DNA of 64,000 nucleotides, taken from Lentzea sp. NBRC 105346 (lineage in GTDB: Bacteria; Actinomycetota; Actinomycetes; Mycobacteriales; Pseudonocardiaceae). The stretch spans positions 180,722-244,721 of the forward strand of contig NZ_BSTQ01000017.1 of assembly GCF_030269605.1 (NCBI RefSeq), in the 5' to 3' direction. Within the stretch, counting starts at the first letter, position 1; the number at the start of each line of letters is the position of its first letter. The position numbers were made by a program, and so were the translations under genes. Below the pieces are notes generated by a model. That model saw only the letters and a list, made by a program, of their open reading frames with translations. It had not been told where the DNA came from and did not search any database. This document shows positions 17,516 through 25,256 of the stretch, piece by piece.

Positions 17516-18232
17516 CAGCGCCCACATCTGAGCGATCGCGTCGTGGTCGCCGACCGGGCGGGCGTAGGAGTCCGGCAGGCGTCCCCACAGCCAGCGGTAC
17601 ATGGTCATCGGCTCGGCCGACACCTCGGCGTCCGCGATGTCCGCCTCCTCGTCGGACACCCGTGCCGCGGACGATCCCGTGGGACCGCACCGGGCGAGCC
17701 AGGTCTGGCCGCCGGAGCGGACCGCGACCGTGCCGTCACGGGTGCCGCGGACGCCGAGCACGGTGAGCTTGTGCGTGAACCACAACGTGAGCACCTCGTC
17801 GATACCGTCGAGCGCGACCTCCTCGTCGACCGGGTCGACGGTCAGTCCGGCGGCGGCCTGGATGTCCATGCGGTGCACGGTCGTCTCGTGCATGAAGCGC
17901 CGGCCCCAGAAGCCGTAGTTCTCCTGCTCGGGCCACCAGGTGGCGCACGGATCCTCGGGGTCGTGATCTCCGAGCACCTCCAGCAACGCCGCCGCGCTCG
18001 CGAGGACGAAGTCCGGCATGTCCTGTCCTTCGGCCGGATACTGTTGCCACACCGTGGGTTCCTCGCCGAGCCTGATCCACTCGAGCCCCAGCCGGTAGCC
18101 GCTGGCGACGTGCCGGACGGTCTCGCCGAGATTGAGTCCGGGGCAGGCGGGAATGCCGCGCTCCGGCCGTTGCCCGCGTGCGGAGGAGGCCAGCAGTGCG
18201 GCCTCGGAACTGATCACTTCCAGCGCGTTCAC
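17495..18232 (-). CDS. Maleylpyruvate isomerase (MDMPI/DinB-like) family protein
   Basis: This 245-residue protein has the mycothiol-dependent maleylpyruvate isomerase N-terminal domain, a four-helix DinB-like bundle with metal-ligand histidines: LGETVRHVASGY, RRFMHETTVHRMD. A second C-terminal domain (GTVAVRSGGQTWLARCG onward) follows. Members bind mycothiol or another thiol cofactor and carry out isomerisation or thiol transfer; most are uncharacterised. The start is GTG 18232, whose GTGA overlaps the stop of the HEPN gene, so the two are one operon. An SOS box precedes that operon, so this DinB-fold protein may be damage-inducible. Confidence 0.82.
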   Translation of the reverse strand: MNALEVISSEAALLASSARGQRPERGIPACPGLNLGETVRHVASGYRLGLEWIRLGEEPTVWQQYPAEGQDMPDFVLASAAALLEVLGDHDPEDPCATWWPEQENYGFWGRRFMHETTVHRMDIQAAAGLTVDPVDEEVALDGIDEVLTLWFTHKLTVLGVRGTRDGTVAVRSGGQTWLARCGPTGSSAARVSDEEADIADAEVSAEPMTMYRWLWGRLPDSYARPVGDHDAIAQMWALLRLATK

Positions 18233-18663
18233 TGCCTCGCCTCGTGCATGATCCGGTCGACGATGCGGACGAACGTGTCCGCCTGACGCACCAGGTCATC
18301 CGCGGCGCGCGGCGTGACGTGGCGGGTGATTCCGGCGAGCACCGCCGCGCGCGTCGACGACGCCGACGCGAAGAACGCGGCCCACTCGCGCAATTCCGGC
18401 GCGATCGAGGCGAGCAGCACCCACGCACTGGTCGGCTTCGCGCGCCCCCGGTGCGGCCGACCCTTGAGCGCCAGAACCGTTGCGGCGCCACGCAAAGCGG
18501 CCAGGTACGCGACCGCGAACCGTTCGGCGGGTTCTGGTGTCCGTTCGGCTTCGGCAATGCCCACGCGCGCCTGGCGAAGCAACGCGACGGCCGAAGCGGG
18601 CGGGAGTGGCTTATCCGGAATCGGATTCTGGCCAAGGATCGGGAAGTCGATCGAAGCTGACAT
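18229..18663 (-). CDS. SAV_6107-type HEPN domain protein
   Basis: A 144-residue all-helical protein with the pattern known as SAV_6107-like HEPN: ASAVALLRQARVGIAEAER, RFAVAYLAALRGAATVLAL, SAWVLLASIAPELREWAAFFA. The C-terminal RIVDRIMH (Arg133 to His140) fits the HEPN R-x4-6-H motif that forms the active site in HEPN ribonucleases. ATG 18663 has a strong GAGGAGG. The gene is coupled to the MDMPI gene by a 4-base overlap. About 105 bases upstream is a very good LexA box and between them a perfect 15-bp hairpin. Catalytic RNase activity is inference from the motif. Confidence 0.8.
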   Translation of the reverse strand: MSASIDFPILGQNPIPDKPLPPASAVALLRQARVGIAEAERTPEPAERFAVAYLAALRGAATVLALKGRPHRGRAKPTSAWVLLASIAPELREWAAFFASASSTRAAVLAGITRHVTPRAADDLVRQADTFVRIVDRIMHEARQ

Positions 18664-18720
18664 CTCGGCCTCCTCGTGGCGTCGGTGAACGACGTCTCCG
18701 CCGAGGGGAAGCCGGCGGCT

Positions 18721-18757
18721 CTCGGAGGTGGGGTGCTTCCCCCACCCCACCTCCGAG
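18721..18757 (-). promoter_or_regulatory. Perfect 15-bp hairpin in the 5' leader of the HEPN operon
   Basis: CTCGGAGGTGGGGTG (18721-18735) pairs fully with 18743-18757 across a 7-base loop. It lies between the SOS box and the HEPN start codon. The loop-proximal arm in the transcript contains GGAGGTGG-like sequence. It could be an attenuator or translational control element. No T-tract follows, so a simple terminator is less likely. Confidence 0.5.
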
Positions 18758-18766
18758 GCATTGGAA

Positions 18767-18786
18767 GTTCGAACACACGTTCGAAC
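18767..18786. promoter_or_regulatory. LexA SOS box upstream of the HEPN/MDMPI operon
   Basis: GTTCGAAC-ACAC-GTTCGAAC contains the full actinobacterial LexA operator TCGAAC-N4-GTTCGA. It is a better match than the recA box. It lies upstream of the minus-strand HEPN gene and also about 80 bases upstream of the plus-strand ybaK gene; the former is the more probable target because of distance. Confidence 0.85.
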
Positions 18787-18864
18787 CAGCCCAGCGTAAC
18801 TCCTGCCATGGATAATCTTCAACCCGCCCCACCACGTGGGTGACAGCCGTGGTCTGATGGACTC

Positions 18865-19374
18865 GTGAGCTCCCTGGACCACCCCGGCATCCGCAAGGTC
18901 GCCGCGGCCCTCCCCGCGGCCTCGGCCGCCGAGATCGTCGTGCTCGCGGATGCCGTGCGCACCGCGGCCCAGGCCGCCGAAGCCGTCGGCGTGCCCGTCG
19001 GCGCCATCGCCAACAGCCTGCTTTTCGCCGCGATCCGCGACGGCGCGGCCGCACCGCTGCTCGTACTGACCTCCGGCGCGCACCGCGCCGACACCGGGCT
19101 GATCGCGGAACTCGTCGGCGCCGACAGCATCAAGCGCGCCGATCCCGAATTCGTGCGCGAGCACACCGGTCAGGTCATCGGCGGCGTGTCGCCCGTCGGG
19201 CACCCGGCACCGATCGAGACGTTGGTGGACACCGCTTTGGGCGACTACGAGGTCATTTGGGCCGCGGCCGGCCACCCGCACGCCGTGTACCCCACGACGT
19301 TCGCCGAGCTCGTCGAGCTCACTGGCGGCACTCCGGCCGTGGTGGCCTCCGCTCTTTCGGGTCGGGCCTCATGA
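18865..19374 (+). CDS. YbaK/EbsC-type aminoacyl-tRNA deacylase
   Basis: This 169-residue protein has the YbaK/ProX editing fold: AIANSLLFAAIRDGAAAPLLVLTSGAHRAD, then KRADPEFVREHTGQVIGGVSPVGHP with the conserved G-x-x-x-G-G-V-x-P-x-G-H motif, and a late AAGHPHAVYPTTFAELVELTGG. Such enzymes hydrolyse mischarged tRNAs (for example Cys-tRNAPro). The start is GTG 18865. The next gene begins at ATGA overlapping this stop, so they form a two-gene operon. Confidence 0.88.
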   Translation: MSSLDHPGIRKVAAALPAASAAEIVVLADAVRTAAQAAEAVGVPVGAIANSLLFAAIRDGAAAPLLVLTSGAHRADTGLIAELVGADSIKRADPEFVREHTGQVIGGVSPVGHPAPIETLVDTALGDYEVIWAAAGHPHAVYPTTFAELVELTGGTPAVVASALSGRAS

Positions 19375-19931
19375 CCGCCTCGCCCCGCCTGGAGCGGATC
19401 GTCGAGCTGACCGCGCAGGAGCTGAACGCCCGGCTCGCCGAGGCGCTGTCGCTGTACGTCACGGCGATGAACTACCCGCCGGGCACCGTCGAGCAGCGCG
19501 CGCCGATGTGGCTCGCGCACATGCTGCGCGAGGACTGGCGGTGCGTCGTCGCGCTAGGCGAACGCGGCGAGCTCGTCGGCATCGGGTACGGCTACCGCGG
19601 CGCCGCCGGGCAGTGGTGGCACGAGCAGGTGCGCCGGGGACTCACCACGGTCGCGCCGCCGCCGGTCGTCGAGGAGTGGATGCACGACTACTTCGAGCTG
19701 ACCGAGCTGCACGTCCTGCCCCGCGCTCAGGGGCGCGGACTCGGCGAGGACCTGCTGCGGCGGCTGCTCGACGGCGTGCACACCAAGCACGTGCTGCTGT
19801 CGACGCCCGAGGGTCCGAGCAAGGCCTGGAAGCTGTACCGGCGGGTCGGGTTCGTGGACGTGTTGCGCCACTACCAGTTCACCGGGGATCCGCGGCCGTT
19901 CGCCGTGCTCGGTCGACACCTTCCTCTCTGA
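19371..19931 (+). CDS. GNAT family N-acetyltransferase
   Basis: This 186-residue protein is coupled to the ybaK-like gene by a 4-base overlap. The acetyl-CoA binding motif A is ELHVLPRAQGRGLGEDLLRRLL, followed by LSTPEGPSKAWKLYRRVGF (motif B region) and a final beta strand ending in LGRHLPL. It should transfer an acetyl group from acetyl-CoA to an amine; the acceptor is unknown. Coupling with a tRNA deacylase may point to a role in translation quality control or detoxification of charged metabolites, but that is speculation. Confidence 0.82.
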   Translation: MTASPRLERIVELTAQELNARLAEALSLYVTAMNYPPGTVEQRAPMWLAHMLREDWRCVVALGERGELVGIGYGYRGAAGQWWHEQVRRGLTTVAPPPVVEEWMHDYFELTELHVLPRAQGRGLGEDLLRRLLDGVHTKHVLLSTPEGPSKAWKLYRRVGFVDVLRHYQFTGDPRPFAVLGRHLPL

Positions 19932-19979
19932 TCGCGGCCCGTTGGCCGGGGTAGCGGCTGCGGGGCCTATCGGTGCCGC

Positions 19980-20021
19980 GAGGCCTGCGGATTCTGCGAG
20001 GCCTGCGGATTCTGCAAGGCC
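19980..20021. repeat. 18-bp tandem repeat, 2.3 copies
   Basis: The unit GAGGCCTGCGGATTCTGC occurs twice without mismatch (19980-19997, 19998-20015), followed by a partial third copy. It is non-coding. Confidence 0.8.
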
Positions 20022-20210
20022 ACCGGCTACGCGATGCCACCGGCACGGCAGTGCCCGCCGGTGCCACAGTGCACGTTGATCCTGTGGCCTCATCGGTGCT
20101 GCCGCCCACCGGCACTGCAGAGTCTGTCGACACTGCATCGGCCGGTCGGTCACGCCTGACCGCGGGTGCTGATCAGGCTTCACGTACACCGTCGGCCGAC
20201 CTGGGGCCGC

Positions 20211-20250
20211 CGGTCGGGTCTGGCGGTCGCCGGTCAGGTCTGGCGGTCGC
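20211..20250. repeat. 20-bp tandem repeat, 2 copies
   Basis: CGGTCGGGTCTGGCGGTCGC at 20211-20230 is repeated at 20231-20250 with one substitution (G to A at the sixth base). Confidence 0.8.
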
Positions 20251-20637
20251 CGTCGGCCGAGCCTGGTGGCGAGGCCGTCGGCCGGGGCGGTGGCGCAACA
20301 AGAACAGTGCCTGCCCTTGCGGCGTCGCGCCGTCGAGCGATTCGATCACCTCAGCCCCGCTACCGAAGCGTGCAGTGCGGCTGAGGCTCCGGCGTCATCG
20401 ACCGGCTCCGGCGTCCGGCCGCTGCGTGCGGGCCGGGACGGCTGGGGCCGAACGATCAGCCGTGTCCGAACCATAGCGGACCACCCCGACATCGGCCGGA
20501 AGTTATCCACAGTCGGCTGGTCAGAGGCCCATACATGCCACTGGGCACAGGCCCGTGCGTGCCTTGATGCTGCCCCCGCGCGCGCTTCCTTGTTGCGCAA
20601 CGACGGAACGGGCCCAAAAGTTTCGGGGATTGCCGGG

Positions 20638-20670
20638 TTGGTGGTGCGAACGGGCCGTTCGCACCACCAA
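20638..20670 (-). terminator. Strong hairpin downstream of the DUF885 gene
   Basis: TTGGTGGTGCGAAC pairs perfectly with GTTCGCACCACCAA across a 5-base loop, 22 bases after the DUF885 stop on the minus strand. There is no clear T-tract, as is common for actinobacterial terminators. Confidence 0.65.
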
Positions 20671-20691
20671 GTCCCGACTGACCTGCGGAAA

Positions 20692-22359
20692 TCAGATTTC
20701 CGCGAGGCGCTCCCGCAGCGTGTCCAGGCCCATGGAGCCCATCTCGAGGGCCTCCTTGTGGAACCGCTTGAGGTCGAACGAGGAACCGTGCCGCGCACGG
20801 GCGTCGTCGCGGGCCGCCAGCCACAGGCGTTCGCCGATCTTGTAGGCCGGGGCCTGGCCCGGCCAGCCGAGGTAGCGGTCGATCTCGTCCCGGACGTGGG
20901 CCGCCTCGGAGAGGGTGCGGGTCAGCATGAACTCGAGGCCCAGCTCCGGGGTCCAGCGCTCGCCCTCGTGGAAGCCGGTGCCGCGCGGGATCTCCAGTTC
21001 CAGGTGCATGCCGATGTCGATGATCACTCGGGCGGCGCGGAACAGGTGGGCGTCGAGCATGCCCATCAGGTCGCCGTCGTCGTCGAGGTAGCCGAGCTCG
21101 CGCATCAGGCGCTCGGAGTAAAGGGCCCAGCCCTCGCCGTGGCCCGACACCCAGCACATCAGGCGCTGGTAGTCGTTCAGGGTCTCCGACTGGTGCACCG
21201 CCGTCGCGCACTGGAGGTGGTGGCCGGGAACGCCCTCGTGGTAGACGGTCGAGGTCTCCCGCCAGGTCGGGTACACCTCCTTGTCGTCCGGCACGGACCA
21301 CCACATGCGGCCGGGACGGCTGAAGTCAGCGGTGGGCGGCGTGTAGTAGGCGCCGACTCCGCCGCCGGGCGGGGCGATTCGGCACTCCAGGGTCATCAGG
21401 GCGTCGGGCAGTTCGAAGTGGACGTCGCGCAGGTCCAGCAGGGCCTTGTCGGACAGCTGCTGCATCCAGTCGCGGAACGCGTCCTTGCCGTGGATGTGGT
21501 AGCGCGGGTTCTCGTCCAGGGCTCGGCCGACCTCGGTCAGCGAGGCGCCGGGGAGGATGCGGGCGCCGATCTCCTTCATCTCGGCCTCGATGCCGAGGAA
21601 CTCCTGCCAGCCCCACTCGTAAGCCTCGGCCAGGTCCAGGCGCGAGCCGGTGAAGAAACGTGAACCGAGGCGGTAGCTCTCCTCGCCGACGGCGTCCTTC
21701 GCGGGCGCCTTCGGGGCCAGCTCCGTCCGGAGGAACTGGGCGAAGTCGGCGTACGCCTCGGCCGCGGCGCGGGCGCCCGCCTCCAGGTCGGTGCGCAGTG
21801 ACGTGTCGACGGTCGCCGGCGCGATCAGGGAGGTGAAGAACGACTGGCCGCCGGACAGGCCCGCCCACACCGAGCACTGCTCGGCGACGCGGTTCACCTG
21901 GCGGATGGCCGACACCTTGCCGCGGTCGGCGGAACGGGCGAGTGACGCGCGCAGGTTCGCGATCGCGTCGGGCATCGCCGCCAGGCGCTTGGCGATCACC
22001 GCCCACTCTTCGGGGGTCTCGGTCGGCATCTGGTCGAAGATGTCGCGCAGGCTCTGCACCGGGCTCGCGATCACGTTCAGCGAGGCTTCGGTCTCGCCCG
22101 CCTCGTAGAGCTCGCGCTCCAGTCCGACGCGCTCCAGGAAGACCGCCTTGGCAGCGCTTTCCGAGCGGTCGGCCGGTTCCGCGGCCTCGATCTCCCGCAG
22201 CGCACGGGTCACGATCTCCTGCCGTGCGGCGTGCCCGTCCGGCGAGAAATCGGTCAGCTCCTCGTCGTGGCCGGGGATGCCCAGCGCCGTGGCGGTGATC
22301 GGGTCCAGGGCCGCATATTCCGCGACGTACTGGTCGCTGATGCCGTGCACAGATGCCAT
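20692..22359 (-). CDS. DUF885 family putative metallohydrolase
   Basis: This 555-residue protein has the DUF885 signature: TVYHEGVPGHHLQCA, an HExxxGHH zinc-ligand motif, with a later SGHGEGWALYSERLM carrying a probable third-ligand Glu, and KIGERLWLAARDDARARHG near the end. DUF885 proteins are related to M32/M3-like zinc carboxypeptidases and are mostly uncharacterised; peptidase or amidase activity is inferred. No signal peptide is seen, so it is cytoplasmic. ATG 22359 is chosen; a GTG three codons upstream is also possible. Confidence 0.85.
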   Translation of the reverse strand: MASVHGISDQYVAEYAALDPITATALGIPGHDEELTDFSPDGHAARQEIVTRALREIEAAEPADRSESAAKAVFLERVGLERELYEAGETEASLNVIASPVQSLRDIFDQMPTETPEEWAVIAKRLAAMPDAIANLRASLARSADRGKVSAIRQVNRVAEQCSVWAGLSGGQSFFTSLIAPATVDTSLRTDLEAGARAAAEAYADFAQFLRTELAPKAPAKDAVGEESYRLGSRFFTGSRLDLAEAYEWGWQEFLGIEAEMKEIGARILPGASLTEVGRALDENPRYHIHGKDAFRDWMQQLSDKALLDLRDVHFELPDALMTLECRIAPPGGGVGAYYTPPTADFSRPGRMWWSVPDDKEVYPTWRETSTVYHEGVPGHHLQCATAVHQSETLNDYQRLMCWVSGHGEGWALYSERLMRELGYLDDDGDLMGMLDAHLFRAARVIIDIGMHLELEIPRGTGFHEGERWTPELGLEFMLTRTLSEAAHVRDEIDRYLGWPGQAPAYKIGERLWLAARDDARARHGSSFDLKRFHKEALEMGSMGLDTLRERLAEI

Positions 22360-22445
22360 GCATCGCACGCTACAGCGTTAAGAAGGTAGTTAGTTAGCCT
22401 CACGACCTCAGGCGCGGACTGCATCGTTGTAGGCGGGCTGGCAGG

Positions 22446-23111
22446 ATGTCCGCCGTGCGTAGATCCTCGGCGCTGCTCGTGCCGGTCTTCCTGCTGCTCG
22501 CGTTGTTCTCCCTCAGCGGTTGCGTGCGCGTGTACGCCGCGATGGCCGTGTCCGAGGACGACCGGATCTCCGGCGAGATCGTGGCCGCGACGCCGCCGAC
22601 GCAGGACAACGACCCCGGACCGCAGCTGAAGGTGCCGCCCGAGCTGGCCAGCCGGGTGACGACTAAGCCGTACCGCGTCGAGACGTACGCCGGGACGCAG
22701 CTGTTCTTCAACGGGCTCACGTTCGACGAGATGCGCACGCTCTCGGTCGCGACGAGCTCGTCGAACAGCCGGTACCAGCTGAGCTTCCGGCGTTCCGGCG
22801 ACCTCGTGACGATGTCGGGTTCGGTCGACCTCAGCCAGGTGCCCGCCGAACGCGCGGACATCCAGGTGAAGATCAGCTTCCCGGGGTCGGTGGTCAACAC
22901 CAACGGCCGCGAGGAGGAGCAGGGCACGATCGCGTGGTCGCCGAAGCCCGGTCAGGCGTCGATGCTCAGCGCGACCGTGCGGTACGCGGGCTCGGAGTCC
23001 ACGTCGTTCTTCGGCTGGGCGATGCTGGTCGCCGGACTCACCGCGGGCGCGGCGCTGATCGTCGTGGTGCTCGCGTTGATCGCGCACAAACGCAGTGCCG
23101 TGGCCTACTAG
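22446..23111 (+). CDS. LppM-like lipoprotein
   Basis: This 221-residue protein has a type II signal peptide: basic start VRRSS, hydrophobic stretch, and lipobox LSGC with Cys26. The body corresponds to the LppM domain (VRVYAAMAVSEDDRISGEIVAA, GLTFDEMRTLSVAT, YQLSFRRSGDLVTMSGSVDLSQVP), and a C-terminal transmembrane helix (about 190-212) ends in a basic tail. M. tuberculosis LppM (Rv2171) is an envelope lipoprotein that binds phosphatidylinositol mannosides and affects phagosome blocking. The neighbouring metF-like and idsA2-like genes match the Rv2171-Rv2173 order. ATG 22446 is used; GTG 22455 has better spacing to a GCAGGA. Confidence 0.85.
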   Translation: MSAVRRSSALLVPVFLLLALFSLSGCVRVYAAMAVSEDDRISGEIVAATPPTQDNDPGPQLKVPPELASRVTTKPYRVETYAGTQLFFNGLTFDEMRTLSVATSSSNSRYQLSFRRSGDLVTMSGSVDLSQVPAERADIQVKISFPGSVVNTNGREEEQGTIAWSPKPGQASMLSATVRYAGSESTSFFGWAMLVAGLTAGAALIVVVLALIAHKRSAVAY

Positions 23112-23992
23112 GCCCTGGCGGGAACGAGTCCGAGGCGGGCGAGCACCTCTTTCGTCGCCTTGGACCGGTTCATCGTGTAGAAGTGCAGCGCCGGGACGCC
23201 TTCGTCGAGCAGCCGCTGGCACATCTCGGTCGCGATGTCGATGCCCGTCGCGCGGAACCCGGCCGGGTCGTCGGTGTACGGCTCCAGGCGTTTGCCCAGG
23301 TCGTCGGGCAGCGGGGCGCCGGACAGCTCGACGATCTTGCGCAACGACCGGACGGTCGTCATCGGCATCAGGCCGGGGATCATCGCCGCCGGACAGCCCG
23401 CGCCCGCGACGCGGTCGCGCATGCGCAGGAACGGCTCGGGCGCGTGGAACAGCTGCGCGATCGCGTAGTCCGCGCCCGCGTTGAGCTTGCGCACCAGGTA
23501 CTTGACGTCGTCGTCGAGGTCCATGGAGCGCGGGTGACCGTACGGGAACGCGGCCACGCCGACGCAGAAGTCGCCCAGTTCCCGGACGAGCCGGACGAGC
23601 TCCTCCGCGTAGTTAAGACCTTGTGGGTGCGCCACCCACTCGCCCATCGGGTCACCGGGCGGGTCGCCGCGCAGCGCGAGGACGTTGTGCACGCCGACGG
23701 CGGCGTACCAGCCGATCACGTTGCGCAGCTCGGCGACGGAGTGGTCGACGGCCGTGAGATGCGCCACGGGCAGCAGCGTCGTCTCCTGCGCCACCCGGCC
23801 GGTCGCACGGATCGTGCGGTCGCGGCGCGAGCCGCCGGCGCCGTAGGTGATCGAGACGAACGCGGGGTCGAGCGACTCCAGCTCGCGGATCGCCTTCCAG
23901 AGGACCAGCTCATCGGCGGCGTCCCGGGGCGGGAAGAACTCCACGGAGAACTTGATCCCCTCACCGCGCAGCCGCTGCACCACCGACGTCAT
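23108..23992 (-). CDS. metF: Methylenetetrahydrofolate reductase
   Basis: This 294-residue TIM-barrel protein reduces 5,10-methylene-THF to 5-methyl-THF for methionine synthesis. Typical blocks are seen: FSVEFFPPRD near the start with the catalytic Glu, FVSITYGAGGS, HLTAVDHS, NVLALRGDPP, GVAAFPYGHPRS and KLNAGADYAIAQLFH, ending in GVPALHFYTMNRS. The order lppM > < metF > < idsA2-like matches the mycobacterial Rv2171-Rv2173 block, where the middle gene product acts as an MTHFR. The stop overlaps the lppM stop by 4 bases. A second metF elsewhere in the genome cannot be excluded. Confidence 0.93.
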   Translation of the reverse strand: MTSVVQRLRGEGIKFSVEFFPPRDAADELVLWKAIRELESLDPAFVSITYGAGGSRRDRTIRATGRVAQETTLLPVAHLTAVDHSVAELRNVIGWYAAVGVHNVLALRGDPPGDPMGEWVAHPQGLNYAEELVRLVRELGDFCVGVAAFPYGHPRSMDLDDDVKYLVRKLNAGADYAIAQLFHAPEPFLRMRDRVAGAGCPAAMIPGLMPMTTVRSLRKIVELSGAPLPDDLGKRLEPYTDDPAGFRATGIDIATEMCQRLLDEGVPALHFYTMNRSKATKEVLARLGLVPARA

Positions 23993-24095
23993 GCCGCCCA
24001 GCCTAGTGGTACGCCCGTCCAGTGGGACTGTAGTCCGGATGGTGGACGCCTACCCGGTCAGCGGGCCCGTGGGGTCTCGGGCGACGATAGGGAAC

Positions 24096-25166
24096 GTGTC
24101 CCACCACCCTCTCGACCTAGCGCTGCCCAAGCATGTCGAACACGCGCTGACCGAATACCTCGCCACCCGCCGGGCGTCCGGCGAGGCCATGGACGCGAGC
24201 TTCGCGAGCGCCGTCGACGCGCTCGCCGACTTCGTGCTCGGCGGCGGCAAGCGCATCCGGCCGACCTACGCGTGGTGGGGGTGGCGCGGAGCGGGCGGCG
24301 ACCCGGACGGCCCGCTCGCGCAGGCCGTGCTCACCGCGGTCAGCTCGCTGGAGCTGATCCAGGCGTGCGCGCTGATCCACGACGACCTGATGGACGCCTC
24401 CGCCGTGCGGCGCGGGAAGCCCACCGTGCACGTCGCGTTCGCTGCGCGGCACGCCGAGCAGGGCTGGCACGGCGGTTCGGACCGCTTCGGCATGGCCGCG
24501 GCCGTCCTGATCGGCGACATCGCGCTGGCCTGGGCCGACGACATGCTGTTCGCCGCCGGGCTGCCGGCCGAGGTGCTGCGGCGGATGAGCGAGCCGTGGC
24601 GGGACATGCGCACCGAGATGCTCGCCGGCCAGTACCTCGACGTGCTCACCCAGGCCAAGGGCGACTCGTCCGCGGACGCCGCGCTGCGCATCGACCGGCT
24701 GAAGACCGCCGCGTACACCGTCGAACGCCCGCTGCACATGGGTGCCGCGATGGCGGGCGGCTCGCCGGAGCTGATCGCTGGGCTGCGGGCGTTCGGCGCC
24801 GACATCGGCGTCGCGTTCCAGCTCCGCGACGACCTCCTCGGCGTCTTCGGCGACCCGGCCGTGACCGGCAAGCCCGCCGGCGACGACCTCGCCGAAGGCA
24901 AGCGCACGCTGCTCGTCTCGCTCGGCATGGAGCTGGGCGCGGCCGATATATTGCATTCTGCACTCGGCATGCAGGATATCGACCGCAGCATGGTCGACGA
25001 GGTGCGGCGGCAGCTCGTCGCCGTCGGCGCCGTCGACGGCGTCGAGGCGCGCATCGAGGAGCTGACGACGTCGGCGCTCGCGACGTTGTCGTCGACGCCG
25101 TTGACCGAACCGGCCGCCGCGAAGCTCTCCGAGCTCGCGATCAGCTCGACCAAGCGGACTTACTGA
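24096..25166 (+). CDS. Polyprenyl diphosphate synthase (IdsA2-like)
   Basis: This 356-residue trans-prenyltransferase carries FVLGGGKRIRP, the first Asp-rich motif HDDLMDAS and the second LRDDLLGVFGDPAVTGKP, so it condenses IPP with allylic diphosphates to GPP, FPP or GGPP. The protein closely follows M. tuberculosis IdsA2 (Rv2173) as I recall it, including YWGW-like and ADDMLF segments. GTG 24096 is chosen for GGGAAC upstream; ATG 24039 would add 19 residues. Near the end the codons for ADILHSALGMQDI are unusually AT-rich (GAT-ATA-TTG-CAT-TCT-GCA) because the region holds a TATATTGCAT element. The product may feed the crtB-like or glycolipid enzymes nearby. Confidence 0.9.
   Translation: MSHHPLDLALPKHVEHALTEYLATRRASGEAMDASFASAVDALADFVLGGGKRIRPTYAWWGWRGAGGDPDGPLAQAVLTAVSSLELIQACALIHDDLMDASAVRRGKPTVHVAFAARHAEQGWHGGSDRFGMAAAVLIGDIALAWADDMLFAAGLPAEVLRRMSEPWRDMRTEMLAGQYLDVLTQAKGDSSADAALRIDRLKTAAYTVERPLHMGAAMAGGSPELIAGLRAFGADIGVAFQLRDDLLGVFGDPAVTGKPAGDDLAEGKRTLLVSLGMELGAADILHSALGMQDIDRSMVDEVRRQLVAVGAVDGVEARIEELTTSALATLSSTPLTEPAAAKLSELAISSTKRTY
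24945..24980. repeat. TATATTGCAT element inside the idsA2-like gene
   Basis: ATATATTGCATTCTGCA at 24946-24962 is identical over 17 bases to the gntR operator region (13629-13645). The right side GGCATGCAGGATATC gives an imperfect palindrome with the GATAT start. It lies in coding sequence and forces rare AT-ending codons. Confidence 0.6.
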
Positions 25167-25201
25167 CGACGACGGCGACGACCTCGACAGCCACGGCGCC
25201 G

Positions 25202-25247
25202 ATATATTGCATGCTGCATTCCAAAAGCGGAATGCAATATATTGCAT
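25202..25247. repeat. Tandem TATATTGCAT elements and hairpin between convergent genes
   Basis: ATATATTGCATGCTGCATT (25202-25220) differs by one base from the gntR site. ATGCAATATATTGCAT (25232-25247) is a perfect 16-bp palindrome of the same core. Between them TGCATTCC and GGAATGCA (25216-25223, 25229-25236 approximately) form an 8-bp stem that could end transcription in both directions. Confidence 0.65.
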
Positions 25248-25256
25248 CCTCCGGGG

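Larger units (their letters stand above)
19932..20691. other. Intergenic region of about 760 bp with short repeats
   Basis: No convincing gene is seen on either strand; open frames here have no family pattern and give arginine/proline-rich products. The region holds two small tandem repeats (19980-20021 and 20211-20250), the short inverted repeat CACCGGC/GCCGGTG near 20040-20065, one TTATCCACA DnaA-box-like site (20503-20511) and a strong hairpin (20638-20670) at the DUF885 3' end. Confidence 0.6.

Noticed and set aside
19973..20476. Open frame of 167 codons in the repeat-rich gap
   Set aside because: Product is made from the short tandem repeats, has no family pattern, and competes with equally long frames on the other strand.
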